DNA from: Flavobacteriales bacterium
Lineage (GTDB): Bacteria; Bacteroidota; Bacteroidia; Flavobacteriales; TMED113
Reading direction: 5' to 3'
Assembly: GCA_002718895.1 (NCBI GenBank)
Contig: PBGD01000007.1
Location: 1 to 64,000 of the forward strand
DNA: 64,000 nt
Shown here: one piece after another, positions 52,504 through 61,676 of the stretch
Position numbering within the stretch: the stretch's first letter is position 1
How the letters are laid out: every line of letters begins with the position of its first letter
Program-made: the position numbers and the translations under genes
The notes under the pieces: generated by a model
What the model saw: the letters and a program-made list of their open reading frames with translations, nothing else
Told to the model about the DNA's origin: nothing
Database searches by the model: none

Positions 52504-53603
52504 AAGATCAATTATATTCAACTAAGCTATCAATTAACTCTTCATCATTAGAGAAAAACCTTAATTATTTTAAATCTAATAATAAAGGTACTAAGATTAT
52601 TGCTATGGTTAAGGCAAATGCTTATGGCCATGGAGATATTCAAATTACTAAAAAATTAGAATATTTTGGAGTAGAATATTTTGGAGTAGCAGATTTTGAA
52701 GAAGGAATTAGGTTAAGAAAAAATCAAATAAGTAGCCGAATTATGGTTATGAATCCCTCTGTGAATTCTTTAAGTGCAATAATTAGATATAATTTAGAAC
52801 CTGTAATATATAATATAGAATTATTTAATTCACTTATTCAATGCTCTAAGGCTTTAAAAAGTAAAAATAAAATTTATTTTCATGTTAAAATTAATACTGG
52901 GATGAATAGGTGGGGATTTGATATTATAGAATTACCAACTTTAATTAAAAATATAAAAAACAACCCGCAACTGATTCTAACTTCTTTATATTCTCATTTA
53001 TCTTCTTCAGAAACTCAAGCCAATGATTCTTTTACTTTGAGTCAAATAAAAAAAATAATTAATTGTCAACAAATTTTTTTAGATTACTTAGGAGATCTTT
53101 ACCCTACTCACATTCTAAATTCAAGTGGCACATTAAGGCAGTTTAAAAGTAATAATAATTTCAATTTATGTAGAATTGGCATGCTTTTATATGGCGGTAT
53201 TAATCATCCAGAAATATCACCAATTTCAGAATTAAGCTCTACTATTTTACAAATTAGGCAAATTCAAAAAAATGAATCAGTTGGATATTACAGAAACTTT
53301 ATTGCTAAAAAGAAAATGAAAATAGCTTTGATCCCTTTTGGTTATGCCGATGGACTTCAAAGAAGTTGGGGTAATGGAGTATTAAAATTTTATTACAATG
53401 GACATTTTTTGCCGACTGTTGGACATATTTCCATGGATAGTTGTATAGTAGATGTATCTTGCATAGAAAATATTTCCATTGGTGATGAAATTTACTTTTT
53501 TTGTAATAAAAGACCTGTGTGGGATTTGGCAAGAGAACTCAATACAATTTCTTATGAAATTTTATCTACTTTATCTCAAAGAATAAAAAGAATTATTTAT
53601 TGA
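52500..53603 (+). CDS. alr: Alanine racemase
   Basis: This PLP enzyme makes D-alanine for peptidoglycan. The PLP lysine is in AMVKANAYGHG, and the catalytic tyrosine block is SVGYYRNF. RIGMLLYGG and TVGHISMDSCIVDV are also typical. The ATG at 52500 is chosen because it overlaps the tdk stop (ATGA) and gives the normal N-terminus. No MurF fusion, known in some Bacteroidetes alanine racemases, is present. The 3' end overlaps the convergent ligase-like gene by 11 bases. Confidence 0.95.
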   Translation: MKDQLYSTKLSINSSSLEKNLNYFKSNNKGTKIIAMVKANAYGHGDIQITKKLEYFGVEYFGVADFEEGIRLRKNQISSRIMVMNPSVNSLSAIIRYNLEPVIYNIELFNSLIQCSKALKSKNKIYFHVKINTGMNRWGFDIIELPTLIKNIKNNPQLILTSLYSHLSSSETQANDSFTLSQIKKIINCQQIFLDYLGDLYPTHILNSSGTLRQFKSNNNFNLCRIGMLLYGGINHPEISPISELSSTILQIRQIQKNESVGYYRNFIAKKKMKIALIPFGYADGLQRSWGNGVLKFYYNGHFLPTVGHISMDSCIVDVSCIENISIGDEIYFFCNKRPVWDLARELNTISYEILSTLSQRIKRIIY

Positions 53604-54900
53604 TTTTTGGCTGGTATAATATAAAGCTAAAAAGACAGAAAAAAATCAATGTATTATGATTAAAAAAGTAATTGTCAAATAACATGATAAATAAGAAAAA
53701 AAATGGAAAGATGATTTGCAAATTGTTTTTTTTGTTGTTTTCAAAATAAATTTTGATCTGCTTGATAAAAATGCATAACATTAAAATCAGTCCAATTAGT
53801 CCTAGTTCTACCAAAATAAAAAGAAAATTATTATGAGGATGTTTCAGTTTTTCCTTGTGCACAAAATATGAATTATATACTTGTTCAAATTTATTTACGC
53901 CGTGTCCAGCAATCGGTTTTTTTAAAATTAATTCTAATGAATTTTTCATAAAAAGATACCTTTTACCTATACTTGTCTCGTATTCAGGTTTTTTATTTTT
54001 AATATCATTAAGCCAATGAGGGTCATTTAAAATTTTTTCAGTAAAACCTTCAATGTCAACAGAGTCTGTTTTACTTGCCATATATTTTGCATTTAAATAT
54101 ATCTTTTCATTCATTTCAGGGGGGTTATAAAGCCATCTAAGACTTTTTATTGTTTCAGATGCTCTATTTTGAAACGGTGTATATGAAAAACATGAAATTA
54201 TTATTGTTAAAGTAAAAATAGTAAATACTATGACTTTACTTAAATTAGGCTTAAACCACAATAATATTATAGGGAGAAAAACAATACTAGCTAAAATACC
54301 AACTCTCCCATAAGAATTAAGTAATGTGACAAAAGATACAATACATAGACTCCAAAATATAATTGATTTTGTTCTAAATAGTTGGGTAGACAGAATTAAT
54401 ATTAAACTAAAGCATAGAAATATTGAATAATCAAAGTGATCTAAAAATCCATGCAGAAAAAATTCTTGAGCATAATGTCCCTTTTTAATAAATGAGTTAT
54501 TAGGAGTGAGTAAAGTTGCGGTTGATAAAAATATATTAATAATAATACCTAATACAAATGCTTTTTTTGACTTATTAATATCTTTACTTTTTATTTCCAT
54601 AGAAAAAAGAATTGGGAGAAGTAATAGATAAAGTTGTTTTTCTACAGTCTTATTCCACAAATTGGAGTTGCTAAAAAAATTATTTATTAGAAAGTATATT
54701 AAAAAAAATATAACATATATTGAAATATGGTTATTTAAAATTTTTTTGATTTTATAATCACTACTCATTATCCATGACACAAAAAATAAAAGGCATATAA
54801 TAGTCGATATGCTTGTAGAAATTGTCACAAAAAACCCTAATAAAATTAAAAGAATGGAGTTGATTTTTGGATAGTTAATTTTTCGAATTGACCACGACAT
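53593..54900 (-). CDS. O-antigen ligase-like (Wzy_C) membrane protein
   Basis: The 435-residue protein has about ten to twelve membrane helices and one long extracytoplasmic loop (about residues 240-335). The loop is followed by the family signature GHGVNKFEQVYNSYF and HPHNNFLFILVELGLIGL. Such proteins polymerise or ligate lipid-linked glycans. The substrate is unknown, and no glycosyltransferase genes lie nearby. The start is 14 bases downstream of the S41 protease stop, so it may be co-transcribed with it. Confidence 0.88.
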   Translation of the reverse strand: MSWSIRKINYPKINSILLILLGFFVTISTSISTIICLLFFVSWIMSSDYKIKKILNNHISIYVIFFLIYFLINNFFSNSNLWNKTVEKQLYLLLLPILFSMEIKSKDINKSKKAFVLGIIINIFLSTATLLTPNNSFIKKGHYAQEFFLHGFLDHFDYSIFLCFSLILILSTQLFRTKSIIFWSLCIVSFVTLLNSYGRVGILASIVFLPIILLWFKPNLSKVIVFTIFTLTIIISCFSYTPFQNRASETIKSLRWLYNPPEMNEKIYLNAKYMASKTDSVDIEGFTEKILNDPHWLNDIKNKKPEYETSIGKRYLFMKNSLELILKKPIAGHGVNKFEQVYNSYFVHKEKLKHPHNNFLFILVELGLIGLILMLCIFIKQIKIYFENNKKNNLQIIFPFFFLFIMLFDNYFFNHNTLIFFCLFSFILYQPKINK

Positions 54901-54914
54901 ATTTTATGTGCAAG

Positions 54915-56567
54915 TTATGGTGCTAAGATATTAGCATATTCATCCGCATTACTTAGTATCATTAATGCTTTATCAACATATGGGTCACCTTCAAGTTGAT
55001 ACTCTATTCGTCCGGCTTCATAAAAATAACGAGTTATTAAATGTTCTGATAATTGTTTGCTAATTTCTGATTTATATTTTTGAATATCTTTTTTTTTGTT
55101 AATTTGAATTTGTTCTTTCAATGTCTCCAATTCTATTTGGATACCTTCTAAATTAAAATCAATGTCACTTAACTCATTGATTTCTTGTTCAATATTTTCA
55201 ATGATAAATTCATTATTTGCAGTAAAATTAAATCCAACCTCTTCTAAATAATTAGTAAATTGATTATAAATGGAATCAGGTAAATTAAACTCATTTACTT
55301 GATTTTCAGTTAAGTTATAGTTTACATTATTTCCAAATTTAAAAATATAATTATCTCTTAATAATGGCCAAAGTATTTCTGGAAATTCATTTCTTTTTAC
55401 TTTAATGTCAGGATCGATTCCACCTCCATCATAGACTTCTCTACCATTTTTAGTGAAAAATTTGTTCCTTAGACTATCAGTTTGATTTGATGTGTCTATA
55501 TCAAGATAACTATTATAATTTTGTGTTTTAATTAAATCTTGAATACATCTACCTGAAGGGGTATAGTATTTAGCTACTGTAACTTTTAGCCTTGAGTTGT
55601 AACTTAAATTTCTACTTTGTTGTACTAATCCCTTGCCAAATGTTTTGTTACCAATGATTACACCTCTGTCTAAATCCTGAATTGCTCCAGCAACAATTTC
55701 CGAAGCAGATGCAGATGATTCATTAACTAAAATGACTATAGGTATTTCAGGGTATTTAGGTTCCTGCTTAGTTGTATAGGTCTTTTCCCATTCTACATTT
55801 TTCCCACTTGTAGTTACAACTGTTTCGTTTTTATTTATAAATAAGTTTGACATTCTTATAGATTCATTTAATAAACCACCAGGATTAGACCTTAAATCTA
55901 TAATTAAACCTTTTAAATTCTGCTTTTTAATTAGTTTATTGATTGCTTCCTCAACTTCTTTGGAGCAATTTTTTGTAAATCTTTTTAGCTTGACATACCC
56001 AATGTCGTCTCTCAAAATTCCAGAATAAGGTACACTTGGAACTTGTATTTTTTCTCGAATTATATTTATGTTTTTAGTTAAATTTTCCTTGCGAAGAACC
56101 TTAACACTTACTGAAGTACCTGGAGTGCCTTTTAAAAGATTGCTCACATCTTGAACACTAGCGTCATTTATTTCTTCTCCCTCTATTTCTATTAAAACAT
56201 CTCCCATTTTTAGACCAGCTTTGTCTGCTGGAAAGTTTTTGTAAGGTTCATAAATAACAACATTTTTGTCAATTTTTCTAATTGTAGAGCCAATACCACC
56301 ATATTCACCAGTTGTTTGAAATCTAAAGTCTTCAACTTCAGATTCAGGAATGTATTTTGTGTAAGGATCTAATCTTTTTAGCATTGTATCAATTGTGCTG
56401 TGCATCAATTCACCTGGGTCTACAGGGTCTACATAGTATGAGTTTATTTCACGATAAATATTATTAAAAATTTCAAGATTTTTGCTTATTTCAAAATAGT
56501 TTGTGACAAAGCTTGTCAACAAAAAAATAGAAATTGATAAAATTAAGTACTTTTTAAGTTTTTTCAT
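54915..56567 (-). CDS. S41 carboxy-terminal processing protease
   Basis: The protein has an N-terminal membrane or signal helix (about 8-24) and a short helical region. A PDZ domain follows (about 85-170, with GGIGSTIRKIDKNVV and AGLKMGDVLIEIEGEEI). The S41 peptidase domain has GLIIDLRSNPGGL, the nucleophile serine in ESSASASEIVAG, and the lysine in GNKTFGKGLVQQS. CtpA-type enzymes cut C-termini of periplasmic proteins. A long helical C-terminal region completes the 550 residues. It lies 11 bases after yidD. Confidence 0.93.
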   Translation of the reverse strand: MKKLKKYLILSISIFLLTSFVTNYFEISKNLEIFNNIYREINSYYVDPVDPGELMHSTIDTMLKRLDPYTKYIPESEVEDFRFQTTGEYGGIGSTIRKIDKNVVIYEPYKNFPADKAGLKMGDVLIEIEGEEINDASVQDVSNLLKGTPGTSVSVKVLRKENLTKNINIIREKIQVPSVPYSGILRDDIGYVKLKRFTKNCSKEVEEAINKLIKKQNLKGLIIDLRSNPGGLLNESIRMSNLFINKNETVVTTSGKNVEWEKTYTTKQEPKYPEIPIVILVNESSASASEIVAGAIQDLDRGVIIGNKTFGKGLVQQSRNLSYNSRLKVTVAKYYTPSGRCIQDLIKTQNYNSYLDIDTSNQTDSLRNKFFTKNGREVYDGGGIDPDIKVKRNEFPEILWPLLRDNYIFKFGNNVNYNLTENQVNEFNLPDSIYNQFTNYLEEVGFNFTANNEFIIENIEQEINELSDIDFNLEGIQIELETLKEQIQINKKKDIQKYKSEISKQLSEHLITRYFYEAGRIEYQLEGDPYVDKALMILSNADEYANILAP

Positions 56568-56578
56568 GGTTGTTAAGT

Positions 56579-56797
56579 TTATGGTACGGGATCATATCCA
56601 GACCCGCCAAAGGGGTTACACTTTATTACTCTTTTAAATGTTAGATATATTGCATGAAAAGTATTGTGTTTTTTAAATGCTTGAATGCTATATGATGAGC
56701 ACGTTGGGTAGAAACGACAATTTTTGCCTAAAATAGGAGATATTATATACTTATATGCTTTTATAATTAAAATAAATAAGCTATTGATAGTTTTCAT
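56579..56797 (-). CDS. yidD: YidD membrane-protein insertion efficiency factor
   Basis: The 72-residue protein carries the YidD pattern: IIKAYKYIISPILG, the cysteine block CRFYPTCSSYSIQAF and KRVIKCNPFGGSGYDPVP. The protein is thought to aid YidC-dependent insertion (family knowledge). It overlaps rnpA by 17 bases, the usual conserved pairing. Confidence 0.95.
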   Translation of the reverse strand: MKTINSLFILIIKAYKYIISPILGKNCRFYPTCSSYSIQAFKKHNTFHAIYLTFKRVIKCNPFGGSGYDPVP

Positions 56798-57143
56798 TTA
56801 GTTTTTTTTTCAAGACAGTAAATAAAGGTAGTAATTCTTTACTTAATTTATTAAAATCTATCAAATATGTTGAATTATATATAATAATAATATTTAATGA
56901 TTTTTGATTTGAATAAAAATCTTTATTTATAAAAAATATTTCCCTTAAAATTCGTTTGATATAGTTTCTATGAACGGCTTTTTTTATTTTTTTTTTAGGG
57001 ACTGAAATAATGGGTTTTTTAATTTCATTTTCATTTTTAATTATTTCATAAATAACAATTAGTGATTTTGTAAAAAGTCTATCTCCATTATTATAAAGTT
57101 GATTTATTCTCTTTTGAGAGAGAGTAGAATCACTGTTTAGCAT
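56781..57143 (-). CDS. rnpA: Ribonuclease P protein component
   Basis: RnpA is the protein cofactor of RNase P, which matures tRNA 5' ends. The signature helix appears as KKAVHRNYIKRILREIFF, matching the AxxRNxxKRxxRE pattern. The product has 120 residues, normal for the family but sequence-divergent. The usual neighbour yidD overlaps it; rpmH is not adjacent, as hemD lies six bases upstream. The two are probably transcribed together. Confidence 0.92.
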   Translation of the reverse strand: MLNSDSTLSQKRINQLYNNGDRLFTKSLIVIYEIIKNENEIKKPIISVPKKKIKKAVHRNYIKRILREIFFINKDFYSNQKSLNIIIIYNSTYLIDFNKLSKELLPLFTVLKKKLNENYQ

Positions 57144-57148
57144 GTAAA

Positions 57149-57898
57149 TTATTTTAAATTATTTAGGTATGCATCCATTGCCATAATCATAGAGGGATAA
57201 TTTTCTGTAGGTGCGTTTATTGCAATTGAAAATCCGGCTTTTACGGCAGCTTTATTTGTGGATTTACCAAATGTTGCAATTTTAGTATCACCTTGTTTAT
57301 AATTAGGAAAGTTTTCTAAAATCGCATCAATATCTCTTGGGCTATAGGATATTAAAAAATCAAAAGATGATAATTTTAATTTTGATAAATCTTTGGAAAC
57401 TGTTTTAAAAAATGCACATCTTCTATATTTAATTTCACTTTTATCCAGCTTGGTTATAAATTCTTCTTTTACAAAGTTAGATGAAACAAATAAAAAGTTT
57501 TCTTGTTCATGTTTAGTGCATAATTCAACTAATTCATCAAAACTATTATTTGCTGAGTAGATTTTTCTTTTTCTATAAGCAATATATTTCTGAAGATAAT
57601 ATGATACTGCTTCAGAAATGCAAAAATATTTCATGGAATTGGGCACATTTATTCTCATTTCATCGCATATTCGAAAATAATGATTTACAGCATTTCTGCT
57701 TGTTAAAATAATACTTGTGTAAGATGGAATATGTAGTTTTTGTAGTCTAATATTTTTTACAGTTTCTCCCTCAATTGACAAAAAAGGTGAGAAATGGATA
57801 TTAAGGTCATGCTTTTTGGCTAGATCAAAGTAAGGAGAGTTTAAGTTAGATGGATTTGGTTGCGCAATAAGGACTTTTGTTTTCTTTTTCTTTTTCAC
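57149..57898 (-). CDS. hemD: Uroporphyrinogen-III synthase-like protein
   Basis: The 249-residue protein has the two-lobe HemD pattern, with AQPNPSNLNSPYFDLA at the start, SIILTSRNAVNHYF in the first lobe and FLISYSPRDIDAIL in the second. TKIATFGKSTNKAAVKAGF is near the end. HemD closes the tetrapyrrole ring to uroporphyrinogen III. The family is poorly conserved, so I rely on these landmarks and on the adjacent DUF4271 gene, a common neighbour in Bacteroidetes. Confidence 0.85.
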   Translation of the reverse strand: MKKKKKTKVLIAQPNPSNLNSPYFDLAKKHDLNIHFSPFLSIEGETVKNIRLQKLHIPSYTSIILTSRNAVNHYFRICDEMRINVPNSMKYFCISEAVSYYLQKYIAYRKRKIYSANNSFDELVELCTKHEQENFLFVSSNFVKEEFITKLDKSEIKYRRCAFFKTVSKDLSKLKLSSFDFLISYSPRDIDAILENFPNYKQGDTKIATFGKSTNKAAVKAGFSIAINAPTENYPSMIMAMDAYLNNLK

Positions 57899-57919
57899 CT
57901 ATCTTAAGTTTTAGTGTAT

Positions 57920-58564
57920 TTAATATATCATATTAGAATTAACCAATTTTAAAATTAAAAAGTATGGAAATAATTCTAGACCACAAAGGTACAAAATATT
58001 ATAAAATATTAATCTATTACTCATTAGATTTAATCTCTTAATAAAAATGAATTTTGAAATAAAGTATATAAAACAGTAGCAATAAAAAATGTAAGTTCCT
58101 AAATCATTAATTAATTGCCCTTCTTTAACATATGATGAAATAAAAATTAAGGGGAAAAAAAGTAAGCTTAACGCAAATAGAACACTTGAGTAGTTGTAGA
58201 AGTATTTTTTACCATAATCTTTTAATTCAAATGTATATGTAATAAAATATATGCAGCTAATTTTTAATGCAAATAATAATGATAACAGTATCATAATCTT
58301 TATAAAGATAAAAACAGACATCTTCCCATAAAGACCATAAAACCAAAAAGATAAAATAGTTGATTTAATTATCAATGTATTGGTAAAGCTAAAAAATTTG
58401 TAAATCAGCTTATCACTTCTGTGATAAATTAACGAGTATTTATGATTAAATAAGAATTGAGCAAGCAAAATGATTCTTGTTCTATCTCTGTATGCAATAA
58501 TAGCGAAAAAAATAACAGAAAATATCATTTGAAATGTGTAAAAATCTGTTAAGTAAAAATTCAT
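57920..58564 (-). CDS. DUF4271 membrane protein
   Basis: The 214-residue protein has about six membrane helices, a segment FFAIIAYRDRTRIILLAQFLF near its start (read in part) and FELKDYGKKYFYN in the middle. This matches the uncharacterised DUF4271 family, which usually precedes hemD in Bacteroidetes. It lies 21 bases upstream of hemD. Its promoter was not identified; the divergent glutaryl-CoA dehydrogenase gene begins 74 bases away. Confidence 0.8.
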   Translation of the reverse strand: MNFYLTDFYTFQMIFSVIFFAIIAYRDRTRIILLAQFLFNHKYSLIYHRSDKLIYKFFSFTNTLIIKSTILSFWFYGLYGKMSVFIFIKIMILLSLLFALKISCIYFITYTFELKDYGKKYFYNYSSVLFALSLLFFPLIFISSYVKEGQLINDLGTYIFYCYCFIYFISKFIFIKRLNLMSNRLIFYNILYLCGLELFPYFLILKLVNSNMIY

Positions 58565-58606
58565 AAATAATTTTCTATTCTAAATAATTCTATAAATCTA
58601 AATTAT

Positions 58607-58614
58607 TATTTTTG
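58607..58614 (+). promoter_or_regulatory. -7 promoter element TATTTTTG of the acyl-CoA dehydrogenase gene
   Basis: TATTTTTG matches TAnnTTTG and lies 24 bases before the ATG at 58639. It supports that ATG, since the frame's earlier start at 58612 lies within the element. Confidence 0.45.
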
Positions 58615-58638
58615 TTTCTGACATTAATATATAATTTT

Positions 58639-59820
58639 ATGGCCACTCAAGATCATTTTGTTTCACCGGATTATTATCTTTTAGATGAATTGTTATCAGA
58701 AGAACACCTTTTGATCAGAAAAACTATTAGAGATTTTGTTAAGAAAGAAATTTCTCCAATTATTGAAGAAGTTTGTCAATCTTGTACTTTCCCTAAGAGT
58801 ATTTTACCTAAATTAGGACAGTTAGGTTGTTTCGGTTCATTTATTCCTAGTAAATTTGGTGGCGCAGAATTAGATCAAATTTCTTACGGATTAATTATGC
58901 AAGAACTTGAACGTGGTGACTCTGGCATTAGATCAACAGCATCAGTTCAATCTTCTTTAGTCATGTATCCTATTTATCAATATGGATCAGATTTTCATAG
59001 AGAAAAGTATTTGAAAAAACTTGCTTCCGGAGAATTAATAGGATGCTTTGGTTTAACTGAACCAAATCACGGTTCCAATCCAGCCGGCATGGAAAGTAAC
59101 TTTATTGACAAAGGTGAGTATTTTTTATTAAATGGAGCTAAATTATGGATATCAAATTCTCCCTTTGCCGACCTTGCTATTGTTTGGGCTAAAAATGAGG
59201 CTGGTAGAATTCAGGGACTAATTGTTGAAACAGAATTGGAAGGTGTGTCAGCCCCAGAAACACACAATAAATGGTCTTTGAGAGGTTCTGTCACTGGAGA
59301 ATTAATTTTTGAAAATGTAAAAGTGCCTAAGGAAAATTTGTTACCAGGTAAGGATGGTCTTGGTGCACCATTGGGATGTCTAGATAGTGCTAGATATGGA
59401 ATTGCATGGGGTGCAATCGGCGCTGCCATGGATTGCTATGATACAGCTCTTCGCTATTCTTTAGAACGCAATCAATTTGGTCGACCTATTGGATCATTTC
59501 AGCTCCAACAAAAAAAATTAGCAGAAATGATTACAGAAATTACAAAAGCTCAATTTTTAACTTGGAGGTTGGGTGTTTTGAAAAACCAAAATAAAGCTAC
59601 ATCAGCTCAAATTTCAATGGCTAAAAGAAACAATGTTGATATGGCGTTAAGTATTGCTCGAAATGCTAGGCAGATTTTAGGTGGCATGGGTATAACAGGT
59701 GAGTACCCTATAATGCGACACATGATGAACTTGGAATCAGTAGTAACATATGAGGGCACACATGATATACATCTTCTTATTACAGGTCTCGATATTACAG
59801 GCTTAAATGCGTTTAAGTAA
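58639..59820 (+). CDS. gcdH: Glutaryl-CoA dehydrogenase-like acyl-CoA dehydrogenase
   Basis: This FAD enzyme oxidises and decarboxylates glutaryl-CoA in lysine and tryptophan breakdown. Signatures are GCFGLTEPNHGSNPAGM, LWISNSPFADLAIVWAK, and a C-terminal catalytic glutamate in VTYEGTHDIH. ARYGIAWGAIGAA and RNQFGRPIGSFQLQQ are typical of the glutaryl-CoA group, so I favour that over generic acyl-CoA dehydrogenase. The ATG at 58639 is preferred over an upstream in-frame start at 58612. Confidence 0.9.
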   Translation: MATQDHFVSPDYYLLDELLSEEHLLIRKTIRDFVKKEISPIIEEVCQSCTFPKSILPKLGQLGCFGSFIPSKFGGAELDQISYGLIMQELERGDSGIRSTASVQSSLVMYPIYQYGSDFHREKYLKKLASGELIGCFGLTEPNHGSNPAGMESNFIDKGEYFLLNGAKLWISNSPFADLAIVWAKNEAGRIQGLIVETELEGVSAPETHNKWSLRGSVTGELIFENVKVPKENLLPGKDGLGAPLGCLDSARYGIAWGAIGAAMDCYDTALRYSLERNQFGRPIGSFQLQQKKLAEMITEITKAQFLTWRLGVLKNQNKATSAQISMAKRNNVDMALSIARNARQILGGMGITGEYPIMRHMMNLESVVTYEGTHDIHLLITGLDITGLNAFK

Positions 59821-59865
59821 TTGTACTGTAAACAGGATATTGAAAATAAAAATTAGCTTTATCTA

Positions 59866-61674
59866 TTAACCTTCGCAGCTTTCACAATCTTTTTTTTGTT
59901 TAAATTTCTGTGCAGCATTCATGCTATGTTGATAATACAAAGATTTTAAACCCAATTTCCAGGCAGTAATATAAATTTTATTTATTTCTTTGGCAGTCAT
60001 GTCAGGATGAATCATAATATTTACAGATTGTCCTTGATCAATATAATTCTGCCTATTAGCTGCTTGATATATAATATCTATTTGATCAATTTCCGAGTAT
60101 GTTTTAAATACGCTTTTTTCTTGATCAGATAAACATTCTAAATGTTGAACAGAACCATCTCTGTCTCGAATGCTATTCCAAACTTCCTGATTATTTTCGC
60201 CTTTTGTTTCTAATAAATTAACTAAAAAAGGATTTTTAATGGTTGTTTTTATTTTAGCAATATCTTTAACATAGATATTAGACCAAATTGGTTCAATACC
60301 CTGAGAAACTTGACCTAAAATAAATGCAGATGATGTTGTAGGAGCTATTGCATTTAGAGTAGTATTTCTTCTGCCATAATTTTTCAAAACTTTTGGTTCG
60401 CCAAATTTTTCGGCTAATTTTTCAGATGCTCGATATGATTTTTCTTTAATTAATTTAAATATTTCATTATTTAAGTTAAATGCATCAGTACTATTGAATG
60501 GTAACATTTTGGATTGTAGGAATGAATGCCACCCTAGCACACCTAGTCCCAGGGCACGATTTTCTTTTGCGAAGTTATAGGCCCGTTCCATAAATAAAAA
60601 TGTTTGATTATCTTCTCTGTCAGATGAGTCTCTATAAACCTCAAGTTTTTCAAGAAATTCAGTGATTACTGCATCTAAAAAATAGACCATTGTTTCTACA
60701 GCATCAGTTTCTTTCCACTTGTCGTAGTGAAGTATATTAATAGAGGAGAGAACGCAGACAAATGACCAGTTTTCATTTGATGGGAGCATAATCTCCGTAC
60801 ATAAGTTACTTGCATTTATCATACATTTTTTATCGCGATATACTTTAGGTGACCCATCGTTTGCTTTATCTTTGAAGAAAATATAAGGATAACCAATTTC
60901 TCCTCTTCTTTGAATCACTTTAGCCCATATGTTTCTTTTTTCCTTATCTCCATCTATCATTTCTTTCATCCATTTATCTGTCACACTAACTCCGTGTGTT
61001 AATTCTTGAATCGGGTTACCCTCGGTTCCAATATCTAAAAACTCTGAAATATCTTCATGCTCAACTGGGAGGTAGGGTGAAAATCTTCCTCTTCTCACTG
61101 AACCCTGGCTTACCACGTCTACCATTGTTTCAAAAAGTTGCATTATGTGGACGGATCCAGATGCTTGACCATTATTTTTTACTGGGGCACCTCTGTGTCT
61201 AATATTCCCAAAATATCCAGACGTGCCTCCACCTAGCTTTGACATCATACCAACTTCGGATTGGGTGTATAAAATATTACCCATGTCATCATCAATGTTC
61301 GAACCAAAACAACTAATAGGTAAGCCTCTTTTTTTTCCAAAATTTGACCAAACAGGTGATGCTAATGAATAAAAACCTTCGGACATATATTTATAAAACT
61401 TGTCACTATATCCATCAATACCTAGAATTTGCTCAGCTCTATTTGCAATTTGTCTAATACGTGTTTCTGCTTCAATATCTTCGGGTATGTATCCTGCCGC
61501 TAAGAAGGCACGGCTATTTTTTGTTAGCCATTTAAATGTTCCGGATTCATTTTTATGTTTTATTTGCTTGTTTTTTAATTGTTTTTTTCTAGCATCTAAT
61601 AGAACATCTTGATGAGTTTTATGAGGGTCTAATTCTGCTTTTTCTAATTTGTTATTTAAAATTGTTTTTTTCAT
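59866..61674 (-). CDS. nrdA: Class I ribonucleotide reductase large subunit without ATP-cone
   Basis: NrdA reduces ribonucleotides to deoxyribonucleotides. The active-site cysteines are visible in LPISCFGSN, NLCTEIMLPSNENW and SFVCVLSSIN, and the C-terminal redox pair is CESC four residues from the end. An ALGLGVLGWHSFLQ block and NAIAPTTSSAFI are typical of class I enzymes. The N-terminus has no ATP-cone; one is on NrdB instead. The nrdB gene ends two bases before the nrdA start, on the same strand, so the two are co-transcribed in the order nrdB-nrdA. Confidence 0.95.
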   Translation of the reverse strand: MKKTILNNKLEKAELDPHKTHQDVLLDARKKQLKNKQIKHKNESGTFKWLTKNSRAFLAAGYIPEDIEAETRIRQIANRAEQILGIDGYSDKFYKYMSEGFYSLASPVWSNFGKKRGLPISCFGSNIDDDMGNILYTQSEVGMMSKLGGGTSGYFGNIRHRGAPVKNNGQASGSVHIMQLFETMVDVVSQGSVRRGRFSPYLPVEHEDISEFLDIGTEGNPIQELTHGVSVTDKWMKEMIDGDKEKRNIWAKVIQRRGEIGYPYIFFKDKANDGSPKVYRDKKCMINASNLCTEIMLPSNENWSFVCVLSSINILHYDKWKETDAVETMVYFLDAVITEFLEKLEVYRDSSDREDNQTFLFMERAYNFAKENRALGLGVLGWHSFLQSKMLPFNSTDAFNLNNEIFKLIKEKSYRASEKLAEKFGEPKVLKNYGRRNTTLNAIAPTTSSAFILGQVSQGIEPIWSNIYVKDIAKIKTTIKNPFLVNLLETKGENNQEVWNSIRDRDGSVQHLECLSDQEKSVFKTYSEIDQIDIIYQAANRQNYIDQGQSVNIMIHPDMTAKEINKIYITAWKLGLKSLYYQHSMNAAQKFKQKKDCESCEG

Positions 61675-61676
61675 AT